Positions 53,016-62,398 of a stretch of 64,000 bases of DNA are shown here, one piece after another. The notes under the pieces are model-generated. The model worked only from the letters and a program-made list of their open reading frames with translations. It was not told the origin of the DNA and ran no database searches. Location: assembly GCF_021028995.1 (NCBI RefSeq), contig NZ_JAJJZG010000007.1, positions 85,809-149,808 on the forward strand. The letters are read 5' to 3'. Each line of letters starts with the position of its first letter. Within the stretch, counting starts at the first letter, position 1. This DNA is from Halobacterium sp. KA-4 (lineage in GTDB: Archaea > Halobacteriota > Halobacteria > Halobacteriales > Halobacteriaceae). The position numbers and the translations under genes were made by a program.

Positions 53016-53357
53016 ATGACAGTCACCGCGATGCTGTCGGTCGCACCGCTGGACAGCCCGGACGTCGACTTCGACGCTCAGATAGCGAAGGCCATCGACG
53101 CGCTCGACGACTACGACGTGCGCTACGAGACGCACCCGATGGAGACGACAATCGAGGGGGAGAGCCTCGACGAGGTGTTCGCTGCGGCGCAGGGTGCGAC
53201 CGAGGCCGTGGCCGCGAGCCGCGTCAGCACGAACCTCAAAATCGACCACTTCCGCGAGGAGGACCTCGCCGTCGAGGAGAAAGTCGACCGCGTGGAGGCA
53301 CACCTCGGGCGCGCCGCTGCCAGTGCCGACGCGCGCAACGGAGGGGCCGAGCAGTGA
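53016..53357 (+). CDS. MTH1187 family thiamine-binding protein
   Basis: A 113-residue protein of the MTH1187/YkoF-like ferredoxin-fold family (DUF77). The core reads SVAPLDSPDVDFDAQIAKAI then DYDVRYETHPMETTIEG and is followed by a helix (AAQGATEAVAASRVSTNLKID). Members bind thiamine or hydroxymethylpyrimidine. The stop overlaps the start of the solute-binding gene (GTGA), so both are co-translated. Confidence 0.85.
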   Translation: MTVTAMLSVAPLDSPDVDFDAQIAKAIDALDDYDVRYETHPMETTIEGESLDEVFAAAQGATEAVAASRVSTNLKIDHFREEDLAVEEKVDRVEAHLGRAAASADARNGGAEQ

Positions 53358-54508
53358 GCCGGGAGAGCGGCGAGCGTTCGTCGTCGCGCCGCGACTTCGT
53401 GGCGGCCGTCGGGAGCGCGACCGCACTCGGGCTCGCGGGCTGCATCGAATCCACGGACGCGAGCGAGCCGTCCACGACCACCGAGGGGACGACTACGACG
53501 ACTGGCGGGACGACGGCGACCACGTCGGGCGAGCCGCAGTCGTTGAAGATTGGGACGACGCAGGCGTACGTCGACGCGGTGTCGACGAGCGCAGGCGACT
53601 GGGTGAAGTCGACGTTCGAGTCGGAGTACGACGTCGACTTCGAGTGGGTCGTCCGCGAGAACGAACTCAACGACTTCGTCCAGCGCAAACAGCAGGGCGT
53701 CGACCTCGGCGCGGACGGCTACGTCGGCGTCACGCCGACCGGACTGGTGCGCGCGGACCGCAACCTCGACGAGTCGCTGTTCGCGGCGTTCGACACCTCG
53801 CGCATCTCGAACAGCGACGACGTCGTGGACGCCTACCGCTTCGACCCCCAGCAGCGCGTGCTCTCGACGGGGTCGTCGTACGTCTGCATCGTCTACGACG
53901 AGAACGAGGTGGACGCCCCCGAGACCCTCGAGGACCTCACGAAGGACGCGTGGGCGGACAGTCTCATTCTCGCGAACCCGCAGAACACGGTAACGGGCCT
54001 GAGTTTCCTGCTGTGGACGGTCCAGGAGTACGGACCGGACGGCTACCTCGACTACTGGGACCGCCTCGTGGACAACGGCCTCCGGACCTCGGGGTCGTGG
54101 AACGCCGCCTACACCGCGTACTCGAACCAGGAGGCGTCGATGGTCGTCTCCTACAGCACCGACCAGGTGTACGCCTCCCAGAGCGAGGACACCGACATGG
54201 CGCGCCACCAGATTGCGTTCCCGAACGACCAGGGGTACGCGTACGTCTCCGGCGTCGCGCAGTTCGCGGACAGCGACAACGGCGACCTCCTGCACACGTT
54301 CGCGGACTTCATGCTGGAGGCCGAGACCCAGCGCGAGGTCGCGGTGAAGAACGTCGGCATCCCGACGGTGTCGGATGCCAGCCTCCCCCAGGAGATGCAG
54401 CAGTACGCCCACGTTCCCGAGAACAAACTCCAGTACGGCTACGAGACGCTGCGGGACAACGCCGACGAGTGGCGCGAGGACGTGTCGCGTCGCATCGCCA
54501 CGCAGTAG
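53354..54508 (+). CDS. Thiamine ABC transporter substrate-binding lipoprotein (ThiB-like)
   Basis: A 384-residue binding protein starting at GTG (53354), overlapping the MTH1187-like stop. The signal has RR at residues 12-13 (SRRDFVAAVG) and a lipobox ending with Cys30, then a Thr/Ser-rich linker. The mature part (IGTTQAYVDAVSTSAGD onward; NPQNTVTGLSFLLWTV) resembles ThiB/TbpA. The permease and ATPase partners (ThiP, ThiQ) are not next to it, which is unusual. Confidence 0.82.
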   Translation: MSRESGERSSSRRDFVAAVGSATALGLAGCIESTDASEPSTTTEGTTTTTGGTTATTSGEPQSLKIGTTQAYVDAVSTSAGDWVKSTFESEYDVDFEWVVRENELNDFVQRKQQGVDLGADGYVGVTPTGLVRADRNLDESLFAAFDTSRISNSDDVVDAYRFDPQQRVLSTGSSYVCIVYDENEVDAPETLEDLTKDAWADSLILANPQNTVTGLSFLLWTVQEYGPDGYLDYWDRLVDNGLRTSGSWNAAYTAYSNQEASMVVSYSTDQVYASQSEDTDMARHQIAFPNDQGYAYVSGVAQFADSDNGDLLHTFADFMLEAETQREVAVKNVGIPTVSDASLPQEMQQYAHVPENKLQYGYETLRDNADEWREDVSRRIATQ

Positions 54509-54565
54509 CCAGTCGCGGCGACCGCTTCCCTAATATCTATGCGGCCGGCCCTCCGCCTTCGAGAC

Positions 54566-56083
54566 ATGACTGCGGCAGCCGACCTCGTGTTGCGCAACGG
54601 CGAGGTCCACACGCTCGGCGACAGCGAGGAGACCTACGACGCGCTGGCGATTCGGGACGGGCGCGTCGTCCAGCTCGCCAACGACTACGACGTCGGATTC
54701 CTCGTCGGGACCGGCACCGAGGTAATCGACCTCGACGGCGGCGTCGTCCTCCCCGGGTTCGTGGACGCGCACACGCACATGGAGACCGTCGGCCAGTACG
54801 GTGTGCACGCGGACCTCCGCGGCGCGAGCGGCCCCGAAGAAGTCACCGAGCGCCTGCAGGAGCGAGCAGCGGAGACGGACGACGAGTGGATTCTGGGCTA
54901 CGGCTACGACGAGTCGACGTGGGACGCCGACGACCTCCAGCAGTCCGACCTCGACGCCGTCAGCGAGGAGCGGCCGGTGGCAGCCATCCGCGAGGACATG
55001 CACACCGCGACCGTGAACGCCGTCGTGCTCGACGCGTACGGCGAGGAGTTGCCCGACGGGGACGTGCTCGGCGACGGGCGCATCGTCGAGGATGCCGTCG
55101 AAGTCGTCTACGAGGCGACCGAACCCGGCCCCGAGGAGACCGAGTCGCTGCTGCGCGCGGCCCAGCGGGAGGCCAACGAGCAGGGCGTGACGTGCGTCCA
55201 CGACATGGTGCGGCAGTCCCACTCGCCGCGGGCGTTCCGCGAATTGGACCTCGCCGACGAACTGACCGTCCGGGTGCGCCTGAACTACTGGAGCGACCAC
55301 CTCGACGCCCTCCTTGAAACCGGCTTGTGGACGAACCACGGCTCTGAGATGGTCGAAGTCGGCGGCGTGAAGACGTACACTGACGGCAGTCTCGGCGGCC
55401 ACACTGCGAAACTCTCCGAGCCGTACGCGGACGCCCCCGAGGAAACCGGGCAGTGGGTCGTCGACCCCGACAAACTCCGAGACTTCGTAACACGTGCGGA
55501 CGATGCCGGGCTCCAGGTGACCGCGCACGCCATCGGCGACGAGGCAATCGACGCCGTGCTCGACGCCTACGAGGAGTGCACAGACGCCGAAGCGAGCCGT
55601 CACCGAATCGAGCACGCCGAACTCGCCAGCGGCGACGCCATCGAGCGCATGAACGAGTTGGGCGTGGTGGCGTCGATGCAGCCGAACTTCCTCAAGTGGG
55701 CCGGCAGCGAGGGGCTCTACGAGGACCGCCTCGGCACGGAACGCCGCGAGGCGAGCAACCGCTTCCTGGCCTACCGCGACGCGGGCGTCCCGCTCGCGTT
55801 CGGCAGCGACTGCATGCCCCTCGACCCTCTCTTGGGCGTTCACTACGCCGTCAATCCGCCCGCAGAGTCGCAAGCACTCTCGGTCACGGAGGCACTCCGT
55901 GCGTACACCGCGGGCGGCGCGTACGCCGGCTTCCACGAGGACGAGATGGGGACAATCGAGGCGGGCGCGTTCGCAGACCTCGTGGTGCTCGACGAGTCGC
56001 CGTGGGAGCAGCCCGAGGCAATTCGGGACATCGACGTGCAGGCGACCGTCGTGGACGGCGAGGTCGTCTACCGCGCGGACTGA
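54566..56083 (+). CDS. Amidohydrolase (YtcJ-like)
   Basis: A 505-residue amidohydrolase-superfamily protein. The metal motif DAHTH is at about residues 62-66, further metal-site His and Asp lie in HDMV and HAIG, and the C-terminal strand VDGEVVY closes the composite beta domain. YtcJ-type enzymes act on N-formimino or N-acyl substrates, but the substrate is unknown. The ATG at 54566 is preferred over one at 54539, because TAATATCT at 54531-54538 is a TATA box 28-35 bases upstream. Confidence 0.85.
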   Translation: MTAAADLVLRNGEVHTLGDSEETYDALAIRDGRVVQLANDYDVGFLVGTGTEVIDLDGGVVLPGFVDAHTHMETVGQYGVHADLRGASGPEEVTERLQERAAETDDEWILGYGYDESTWDADDLQQSDLDAVSEERPVAAIREDMHTATVNAVVLDAYGEELPDGDVLGDGRIVEDAVEVVYEATEPGPEETESLLRAAQREANEQGVTCVHDMVRQSHSPRAFRELDLADELTVRVRLNYWSDHLDALLETGLWTNHGSEMVEVGGVKTYTDGSLGGHTAKLSEPYADAPEETGQWVVDPDKLRDFVTRADDAGLQVTAHAIGDEAIDAVLDAYEECTDAEASRHRIEHAELASGDAIERMNELGVVASMQPNFLKWAGSEGLYEDRLGTERREASNRFLAYRDAGVPLAFGSDCMPLDPLLGVHYAVNPPAESQALSVTEALRAYTAGGAYAGFHEDEMGTIEAGAFADLVVLDESPWEQPEAIRDIDVQATVVDGEVVYRAD

Positions 56084-56120
56084 CGCAACGAATACGTGGC
56101 TGCGCGGGCTACGGCCGCCC

Positions 56121-56282
56121 ATGTCCGCAGCCGCCCTGCTGCTGTTCGTCGGCGTGTTCGCTGTCGTCGCGCCGCTGGCGCTCTACGTGTTCGTCCGGTC
56201 CGAAGCCGAGAACACCGAGCGCATGAGCCGCGAGGAAGCCCGCGAGCGCGTATCCCGCGAACAGGACGACGACCGCCGGTAG
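56121..56282 (+). CDS. 53-residue single-helix membrane protein
   Basis: A tiny protein with one N-terminal membrane helix (AALLLFVGVFAVVAPLALYVF) followed by a strongly charged, Glu/Arg-rich cytoplasmic tail (EEARERVSREQDDDRR). No family recognised. The ATG at 56121 is well placed. It ends 6 bp before the convergent gpmI stop. Confidence 0.65.
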   Translation: MSAAALLLFVGVFAVVAPLALYVFVRSEAENTERMSREEARERVSREQDDDRR

Positions 56283-56288
56283 CGCCCG

Positions 56289-57818
56289 CTACTCCAGCAG
56301 CGTCTCGCCGGTCATCGCGGTCGGTTTCTCGATGCCGAGCAGGTCCAGTAGCGTCGGCGCGACGTCCCGGAGCGCACCGTCCTCGCGGACGTCGCTGGCC
56401 CTCTCTTCGCTCTCCTCGGCGGGGAGGTGGACGAACGGGACGGGGTTGAACGTGTGCGCGGTGTGGGGGTCCTCGTAGGTGCCCATGTCGTCGGCGTTGC
56501 CGTGGTCGGCGGTAACGCAGACGTCGGCGCCGGCGTCGCGGAGTGCGGGGACGAGCCGTGCGAGTTGGCTGTCGACGGTTTCGACGGCCTCGATGGCGGC
56601 CTCGTAGTCGCCGGTGTGTCCGACCATGTCGGGGTTCGCGTAGTTCAACACGAGCACGTCCGGGTCGTCGGCGTCGAGGACGTCGAGCGCGACGTCGGTG
56701 ACGCCCTCGGCGCTCATCTCGGGCGCGAGGTCGTACGTGGGGACGTCCGGGCTCTCGACGATTTCGCGGCGTTCGCCCGCGAATTCGACCTCGCGGCCGC
56801 CGTTCAGGAAGTACGTCACGTGAGGGTACTTCTCGGACTCGGCGACCCGCAGTTGGGTGAGGGAACGCTCTGCGAGCACCTCGCCGAGCGTGTCCGCGGG
56901 GCGCTCGGACTCGAACGCGACCGGGAGGTCGAACGTCTCGTCGTACTCGGTCATCGTCGCCACCGGCACCTCCGGTGGGTCCGTCGAGACGCCTTCTTCC
57001 TCCCAGTCCTCGGGGCGGATGTCCGCGAGCATGCGGACGAGTTGGCGCGCGCGGTCCGCGCGGAAGTTGCAGAAGACGACCGCGTCGCCCTCGCTGAGCG
57101 CGTCTCCGCCCCGAACGATGGTGGGTTCGACGAACTCGTCGGTGTCGCCGCGGTCGTAGCTCTCCTGGACTGCTTCGACCGCGGACTCGGCGCGGTGGTC
57201 GCCGTTCCGGTCAACGATGGCGTCGTACGCGCGCTTCGTGCGCTCCCAGTTCTGGTCGCGGTCCATCGCGTAGTACCGGCCGATTACGGTGGCGACGTCG
57301 CCGGTGTCGTACTCGTCGGTGACCTCCCGGAGGGTCTGGAGGTAGTTCTCGCCGCCGTGGGGCGCGGTGTCGCGGCCGTCCGTGAACGCGTGCGTGGTCG
57401 CGGGAAGGTCGCGGCTCGCCGCGCACTCAAGGAGTGCGTGGAGGTGTTCGTGGTCGGAGTGGACGCCGCCGTCGCTGACGAGGCCCATGAAGTGGACGCG
57501 GCCGCCGGTGCGTTCGACGTGGTCGAGCGCGCCGCCGATGGCGTCGTTCTGGCAGAGTTCCCCGTCCGCAATGGCGTCGTTGATGCGGGTGTACTCCTGG
57601 AGGACGACTCGGCCCGAACCGATGGTGAGGTGGCCGACTTCGCTGTTGCCCATCTGGCCGCGCGGGAGACCGACCTCGCGGCCGTGGGTGGTGAGCGTGC
57701 CGGAGCCGCCGCGGCGCGAGTACTCGTCGAAATTCGGCGTGTCCGCCGCGAGCACAGCGTTCAGTCTGTCGTGGTCGGCGAGCCCCCAGCCGTCGAGAAT
57801 CACCAGCGCGGCCTGCAT
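56289..57818 (-). CDS. gpmI: 2,3-bisphosphoglycerate-independent phosphoglycerate mutase
   Basis: A 509-residue cofactor-independent mutase interconverting 3- and 2-phosphoglycerate in glycolysis. The metal and nucleophile sites are intact: DGWGLADH start, Ser59 in GQMGNSEVGH, and ADHGNADDM near the C-terminus. This is the long bacterial-type enzyme with alkaline-phosphatase-like metals (Mn2+). Length is normal. Confidence 0.95.
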   Translation of the reverse strand: MQAALVILDGWGLADHDRLNAVLAADTPNFDEYSRRGGSGTLTTHGREVGLPRGQMGNSEVGHLTIGSGRVVLQEYTRINDAIADGELCQNDAIGGALDHVERTGGRVHFMGLVSDGGVHSDHEHLHALLECAASRDLPATTHAFTDGRDTAPHGGENYLQTLREVTDEYDTGDVATVIGRYYAMDRDQNWERTKRAYDAIVDRNGDHRAESAVEAVQESYDRGDTDEFVEPTIVRGGDALSEGDAVVFCNFRADRARQLVRMLADIRPEDWEEEGVSTDPPEVPVATMTEYDETFDLPVAFESERPADTLGEVLAERSLTQLRVAESEKYPHVTYFLNGGREVEFAGERREIVESPDVPTYDLAPEMSAEGVTDVALDVLDADDPDVLVLNYANPDMVGHTGDYEAAIEAVETVDSQLARLVPALRDAGADVCVTADHGNADDMGTYEDPHTAHTFNPVPFVHLPAEESEERASDVREDGALRDVAPTLLDLLGIEKPTAMTGETLLE

Positions 57819-57870
57819 GTTCGGGGGTCCGCAGGCCGCCCGTATTTACGTGTCGTCTCCGGCCGGTGCG

Positions 57871-58134
57871 TCAGTCGCCGTCGGGCGCGCGGGCGTCCGC
57901 CGTCGCGTCGACGTCGAACTCGGCGCCGCAGTCCGCACACACCATGTGGCGACCGGGAACAGTTCGTTGGGCCGCGACGAGCCCGCACTCGGGGCAGACG
58001 CTATACGGTCGCTCCTCGGCGGGTGCGCCGGGCTCTACGGCCATCCGAATCCAGGCGTCGGAGTCGGCTTCGTCGTAGAGTTCCACGCCGTCGTCGGTAC
58101 GTCGCCAGTTGACCGTGGAGTCGCCCTGCGACAT
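57871..58134 (-). CDS. Zinc-ribbon protein with two CxxC motifs (DUF7129-like)
   Basis: An 87-residue protein with an N-terminal strand-rich part (VNWRRTDDGVELYDE) and two CxxC knuckles, VCPECG and CADCG, about 23 residues apart, forming a zinc ribbon. It resembles DUF7129-like haloarchaeal micro-proteins. A minus-strand TATA (GTTAAA, 58161-58166) lies 27-32 bases before its ATG. Divergent from nurA. Confidence 0.7.
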   Translation of the reverse strand: MSQGDSTVNWRRTDDGVELYDEADSDAWIRMAVEPGAPAEERPYSVCPECGLVAAQRTVPGRHMVCADCGAEFDVDATADARAPDGD

Positions 58135-58180
58135 CTACTCCACCCTCTCTCCCCCGGCCATTTAACTATTCTGACAAAAC

Positions 58181-58230
58181 TTACCTCGTACGCGAGTAAA
58201 CGCCGCCACCTGGCGATTAGCGCGAGTAAA
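58181..58230. promoter_or_regulatory. Two CGCGAGTAAA repeats between divergent nurA and zinc-ribbon genes
   Basis: CGCGAGTAAA occurs at 58191-58200 and again at 58221-58230, exactly 30 bases apart. Each has a weaker reverse half to its left (TTACCTCG and TTAGCG), giving a TTA...CGCGAGTAA pattern. The two copies lie between TATA boxes for both divergent genes (58161-58166 minus; CTATTT 58264-58269 plus), so one regulator could control both. Confidence 0.45.
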
Positions 58231-58294
58231 GAAGTCGGCACTCGTGGCCGCGCGAACGACGGACTATTTGGCCCTCCGCGCCCGAGGGGAGGCC

Positions 58295-59539
58295 ATGACC
58301 CTCGACCCCGTCCACTTCGACGGCATCGCGGAACTCGCGAGTCAGATTCGCCACGAGGTGGACGCCGAGGAGCACCGCGACGTCGCCGAGGAGACGTGGG
58401 CGAACTACCTCGACCCGCTCTACGGCGACGACGGTCCCGTCCTGGAACCGCTCGCAGAACAGCGCCGCTCGGCCGCAGACCTCGAGGAGTTGGCGCTCCA
58501 GCCGTCGCCGTTCGACACCGCCCACGGCCTCGACTCGGGCACTATCAACCCGAAGACGTTCAAGAACGGGCTCGTGCTCGACCTCGCGCAGGCCGCGATG
58601 AGCGCGACGCCCAGCGACCTCGACCTCCATCGCTCGCGCACCGTCATCACGAGCGTCCACTCCAACGACGCCACCGTCCGCACCGACACGGACTGGAGCA
58701 AGTGGGACGAGGGGTACAGCCGCGGCCGTATCGTCCATACCACGCCGCTCGCCCGCGATCAAGAGCGCGTCGTCCACGGCCTCGCGCTCTACCTCGCGGA
58801 GAGCCACCACGCCCTCGAACACGCCGACGACGTGGGCGACCTCCTGCTGCTCGATGGCCCGGTCTACCCGAAGCAGTTGGTGAATTGGGCGGACCGCCAC
58901 GCGAGCCTCGCGGACCTCGTCACCGAGAACGAACTCGTCGGCGAAGTCCTGGAGAATTACGTGCGCCTCGTCGAGCGCTTCGCCGAGAAAGACGTGCCGC
59001 TGGCGGGGTTCGTGAAGAGCCCGGCGAGCCAGGCGCTCGTACGCGCGCTCCGCGACCGCGGCCGGCCGACGCCGTGGGCCAGCGACGCCGCGTTCTTCGG
59101 GCAGGTGCTCGAACGCCGCAACTTCGACGGGCAGGACTACCACCGCATCACGGACGAATTGGCGTGGACGGGCTGGTTCACGTCCACGCTCGGCGCGGAC
59201 GGCGTGTTCGCCGACGCGAGCGAACTCGGCGTCGAACGCGAACTCCCCGCGGAGTGCTACGAAGTCGCGTTCTTCGTCGTCTACGATCCGCGCACCGACC
59301 TCGTCCACAAGGTCGAACTGCCGCGCGCGTTCGCCGACGGCGAGGACTGCCGGGACGCCGTCGAGCGCTACGTCACCAGTCAGGTCGCCACGGAAGCCGG
59401 GCCGCCCAAGCCCGTCGGGAAGGCCGATGAACTCGCGCGCATCGGCGCGACCGAGAAGGAAGAACTCGTCCGCAAACTCGAACGCTCCTTCGACAGCCGC
59501 CGCGACGAGAACTACGACGACCAGCGCTGGGACACCTGA
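58295..59539 (+). CDS. nurA: DNA double-strand break repair nuclease NurA
   Basis: A 414-residue archaeal NurA, the 5'-3' exonuclease that resects DNA ends together with HerA. The haloarchaeal family signature is visible: GLDSGTINPKTFKNGLVLDLAQAAM (with an active-site Asp in LDSG), LLLLDGPVYPKQLV, and DDQRWDT at the end. The ATG at 58295 is preceded at 58264-58269 by CTATTT. herA follows 2.9 kb downstream, but an ABC exporter and DUF7113 intervene. Confidence 0.88.
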   Translation: MTLDPVHFDGIAELASQIRHEVDAEEHRDVAEETWANYLDPLYGDDGPVLEPLAEQRRSAADLEELALQPSPFDTAHGLDSGTINPKTFKNGLVLDLAQAAMSATPSDLDLHRSRTVITSVHSNDATVRTDTDWSKWDEGYSRGRIVHTTPLARDQERVVHGLALYLAESHHALEHADDVGDLLLLDGPVYPKQLVNWADRHASLADLVTENELVGEVLENYVRLVERFAEKDVPLAGFVKSPASQALVRALRDRGRPTPWASDAAFFGQVLERRNFDGQDYHRITDELAWTGWFTSTLGADGVFADASELGVERELPAECYEVAFFVVYDPRTDLVHKVELPRAFADGEDCRDAVERYVTSQVATEAGPPKPVGKADELARIGATEKEELVRKLERSFDSRRDENYDDQRWDT

Positions 59540-59599
59540 TTGCGCGGCCCACGAACCCGCGTCCACCTTTAAGCCCGGGGAGCGGAGAGCTCCGAGTGA

Positions 59600-60358
59600 A
59601 TGACCGACCGCGCCATCGAGACGCGCAACCTCACGAAGCGGTACGGCGACGAGACCGCCGTCGAGGGACTGGAACTCGCCATCCCCGCCGGCAGCGTCTA
59701 CGGCTTCCTCGGCCCGAACGGCGCCGGGAAGACCACCACCATGCGGATGCTCACGACGCTCACGAAACCCAGCGACGGCACCGCGACAGTCGCGGGCGCG
59801 GGCGTCGCGGACCGGGACGCCGTCGTCTCGAACGTCGGCTACCTCCCCGAGGAGCCGCCGCTACACGCCGAACTCACGGGCCGCGAGCAACTCCGCTACA
59901 TCGCCGGCCTCCGCGACCTCCCCGAAGCGGAAGCAGAAGCCAGAATCGACGACCTGCTCGACCGCTTCTCACTGGCCGGCGACGCCGACAAGCGCATCAG
60001 CGCGTACTCGAAGGGGATGAAACAGAAGGTCGGCATCATCCAGGCGATGCTCCACGACCCGGACGTGCTCTTCCTCGACGAACCGACGTCGGGGCTGGAC
60101 CCGCGGGCCGCCCGCACCGTCCGGGACACCATCGCTGACCTCACCGAGGGCGACGCTACCGTCTTCCTCTCGACGCACATCCTCCCGGTCGTCGACGAAC
60201 TCGCGGACACCGTCGGCGTGCTCTACGACGGCCGCCTCGTCACCGAGGGCTCGCCGGAACACCTCAAGACTCGCGCGGAAGCCGGCGACGAGCGCACGCT
60301 CGAAGACGTCTTCCTCGAAGTCACCGGCGGCATCGGCGACGCTGCCGAGGAGGCCTGA
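59600..60358 (+). CDS. ABC exporter ATPase
   Basis: A 252-residue ABC-2-type ATPase with Walker A GPNGAGKTTT (38-47), Q-loop YLPEEPPLH, Walker B VLFLDEPTSGLDP and H-loop STHI. The signature is YSKGMKQKVGI instead of LSGGQ, as in many archaeal export ATPases. The next gene, 1 bp away, is its membrane partner. The cargo is unknown. Confidence 0.92.
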   Translation: MTDRAIETRNLTKRYGDETAVEGLELAIPAGSVYGFLGPNGAGKTTTMRMLTTLTKPSDGTATVAGAGVADRDAVVSNVGYLPEEPPLHAELTGREQLRYIAGLRDLPEAEAEARIDDLLDRFSLAGDADKRISAYSKGMKQKVGIIQAMLHDPDVLFLDEPTSGLDPRAARTVRDTIADLTEGDATVFLSTHILPVVDELADTVGVLYDGRLVTEGSPEHLKTRAEAGDERTLEDVFLEVTGGIGDAAEEA

Positions 60359-60359
60359 G

Positions 60360-61967
60360 ATGCCCGCGTTCCCGGACCCGAACCACGCCGTCCGCATCGC
60401 TGCCAACGAGCTCCGCATCGCGTGGCGGAAACTCCGCGGGAAGAGCACCGCCCAACTCGCGTCCGTCGGTATCGTCGCCGTCTTCGGCGTCGCGTTCACC
60501 GCGGCGGCCGCCTACGGCGCGTACCTGGGTGGCCGCGGCCTGGCAGAGAACCCTGGCGAACTGAGCCAGCTCGTCAGCCTCGTACCCGCCGGCCTCGCCA
60601 CCATCACGCTGTTCATGGCGGCGTACCTGACTGTCGTCCAGCTCGGCGACATCGACGTCCGCGACGGCTACCTCACCACGGTCCCCGCCCGCGATGTGGT
60701 GGGTGGCCTGCTGCTCTCGGGCTACGTGCGCGCTGCCGGCCTGTTCACCGCGCCACTGTTGGTCGCGTCGGCTGCGTTCGCGGTCGGCGCGCGCTCCCCG
60801 CTGACGTTCCCGCTCGCGGCGCTCGCCGTGCTCGCGCTCACTGCGACCGCGTTCCTCGTCGGCTTCCCAATCGGCGTCGGCATCGCCTACCTCGCCAGCC
60901 GGTCCGCAATCGTCGTGCGGTTCAAGACGCTCATCGGCGCCGCCGCGTTCCTCGCGTACTTCGGACTCATCGTCTCCGGCACGTTCGACGAGGCCATCGA
61001 CCCGATTCTCGGCGTCGCGCAGGCCTCGCCCGTCTCGTGGTACGCCGACCTCGCCGTGCTCGCGGTCGTCCCCTCCGCAAGCGCCGCGAAAGCCGGCGTC
61101 GTTCTCGCTGGCTCCGTCGTCCTCGGTGCGGGTGGCGTGCTCGCTAGCGTCCGGCTCTCCGAGCGCCGCTGGTACACCGAGAGTGTCGAGGCCGGCGAGC
61201 ACGAGACCGACTCCGTCTCCGGCGGCCGCCTCGACCGCCTCGTCGGGCGGCGGCCCGCGTGGGTCGCGCGGAAGAGCTGGCTACGCGCCCGTCGCGCCCC
61301 CATCAAACTCGTCTTCGTCGCGTACCCCGCGTTCCTGCTCGTGACGCCCGTGCAGGCGAGCGTCGAAGCCGGCCACGTCACTTCTTCACTTCCGCCCTCT
61401 ATCGCACTGTACGGCGCGTGGATGACCGGCGCCGCGTTCACCCTCAATCCGCTCGGCGACGAGGGCGCAGTGCTCCCTGTCACTGCGATTTCAGGCATTT
61501 CGGGCCGCGACTTCGTCGGCGGGCTCGTCGTCGCGAGCGCCGTCTTCGGCGTCCCACTGACGGTCGCCGTCGCTGGCGGGCTCGCCGTCCTCAGCCCGCT
61601 CCCGCCAATCGCGCTGGCGTGCACGGTCGTCGCGGCCGCGGTCCTGCCGGTGCTCGCCGCGGCACTCGCGGCTGGCGTGGGCACGACCTACCCGAAGTAC
61701 CACGCCACCAGTATCAGCCGCAGCCGCGAGGTCGTCGTCCCCTCGATGTGGGCGTTCGGCGTCTACACGCTCGCGTTCCTGCTCACTGCCGGCATCGCCA
61801 CCGCCGTACAGGTCCCTGCGGCTGCCGGCGCGCTCGCAAATCTCCTCGGTATCGCTGACGCCGCCGCCCACGTCGGCGCGCTCGCTGTCGGCGTGCTCCT
61901 CGCAGGAATCCCCGCGACTGTCTCCGTCCGAATTGCGGTGCGCGCGTTCGACGACTACACCGCCTAG
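60360..61967 (+). CDS. ABC exporter membrane subunit
   Basis: A 535-residue membrane protein with about twelve helices, starting one base after the ATPase stop. It opens with a cytoplasmic helix (AANELRIAWRKLRGKSTAQL), typical of ABC-2 permeases, and has a long internal loop (about 265-310). No substrate can be told from sequence. Its stop overlaps by 4 bp the stop of the convergent DUF7113 gene. Confidence 0.82.
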   Translation: MPAFPDPNHAVRIAANELRIAWRKLRGKSTAQLASVGIVAVFGVAFTAAAAYGAYLGGRGLAENPGELSQLVSLVPAGLATITLFMAAYLTVVQLGDIDVRDGYLTTVPARDVVGGLLLSGYVRAAGLFTAPLLVASAAFAVGARSPLTFPLAALAVLALTATAFLVGFPIGVGIAYLASRSAIVVRFKTLIGAAAFLAYFGLIVSGTFDEAIDPILGVAQASPVSWYADLAVLAVVPSASAAKAGVVLAGSVVLGAGGVLASVRLSERRWYTESVEAGEHETDSVSGGRLDRLVGRRPAWVARKSWLRARRAPIKLVFVAYPAFLLVTPVQASVEAGHVTSSLPPSIALYGAWMTGAAFTLNPLGDEGAVLPVTAISGISGRDFVGGLVVASAVFGVPLTVAVAGGLAVLSPLPPIALACTVVAAAVLPVLAAALAAGVGTTYPKYHATSISRSREVVVPSMWAFGVYTLAFLLTAGIATAVQVPAAAGALANLLGIADAAAHVGALAVGVLLAGIPATVSVRIAVRAFDDYTA

Positions 61968-62305
61968 AGTTCGGCTTCGTGCTCGGGCTCGACCTCGATG
62001 TCGACGTCCGCGGGATCGACGCCGATGCGCGCGAACTGCGTGCGGACGTGCTCGCGGGCCGCGTCCAGGGCCTGCTCGCGCGTGTCGAACCCGCGCGGCA
62101 TCGGCGACTCGAAGGCGACGTTGACGTCCTTCCCACCGACCTCTTGGGTGCTCCCACCGCTCTCTACCGCGTAGAACTCGTCGCAGACCCAGACGTACGG
62201 CGCTGCCTCGTCGGGCGCGCCCTTGAACGACGGCGCTTCCTCGCCGCGCTCGTACAGCGTCCCCGTCAACGTCGTCCCGGCCGCCGAACCGCGCACCAGC
62301 AACAT
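61964..62305 (-). CDS. DUF7113 family protein
   Basis: A 113-residue haloarchaeal protein. The N-terminal half is beta-rich (MLLVRGSAAGTTLTGTLYER, then APYVWVCDEFYAVESGG) and the C-terminal half a helix (TREQALDAAREHVRTQFARIG). It matches DUF7113. Function unknown. The ATG at 62303-62305 precedes the first strand. It lies between the ABC exporter and herA on the opposite strand. Confidence 0.7.
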   Translation of the reverse strand: MLLVRGSAAGTTLTGTLYERGEEAPSFKGAPDEAAPYVWVCDEFYAVESGGSTQEVGGKDVNVAFESPMPRGFDTREQALDAAREHVRTQFARIGVDPADVDIEVEPEHEAEL

Positions 62306-62398
62306 GCACGACCGTACGAACGCGACGGGCATAAGCACGCGGACACCGGGCACGGAGGGAGGGAAAGGGGTTAGTGCGCGGCCCGCCACTCCGAGAGC

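Noticed and set aside
58191..58230. CGCGAGTAAA repeats as a tiny CRISPR array
   Set aside because: Only two 10-bp units, too short, with no Cas genes; a regulatory site is more likely.
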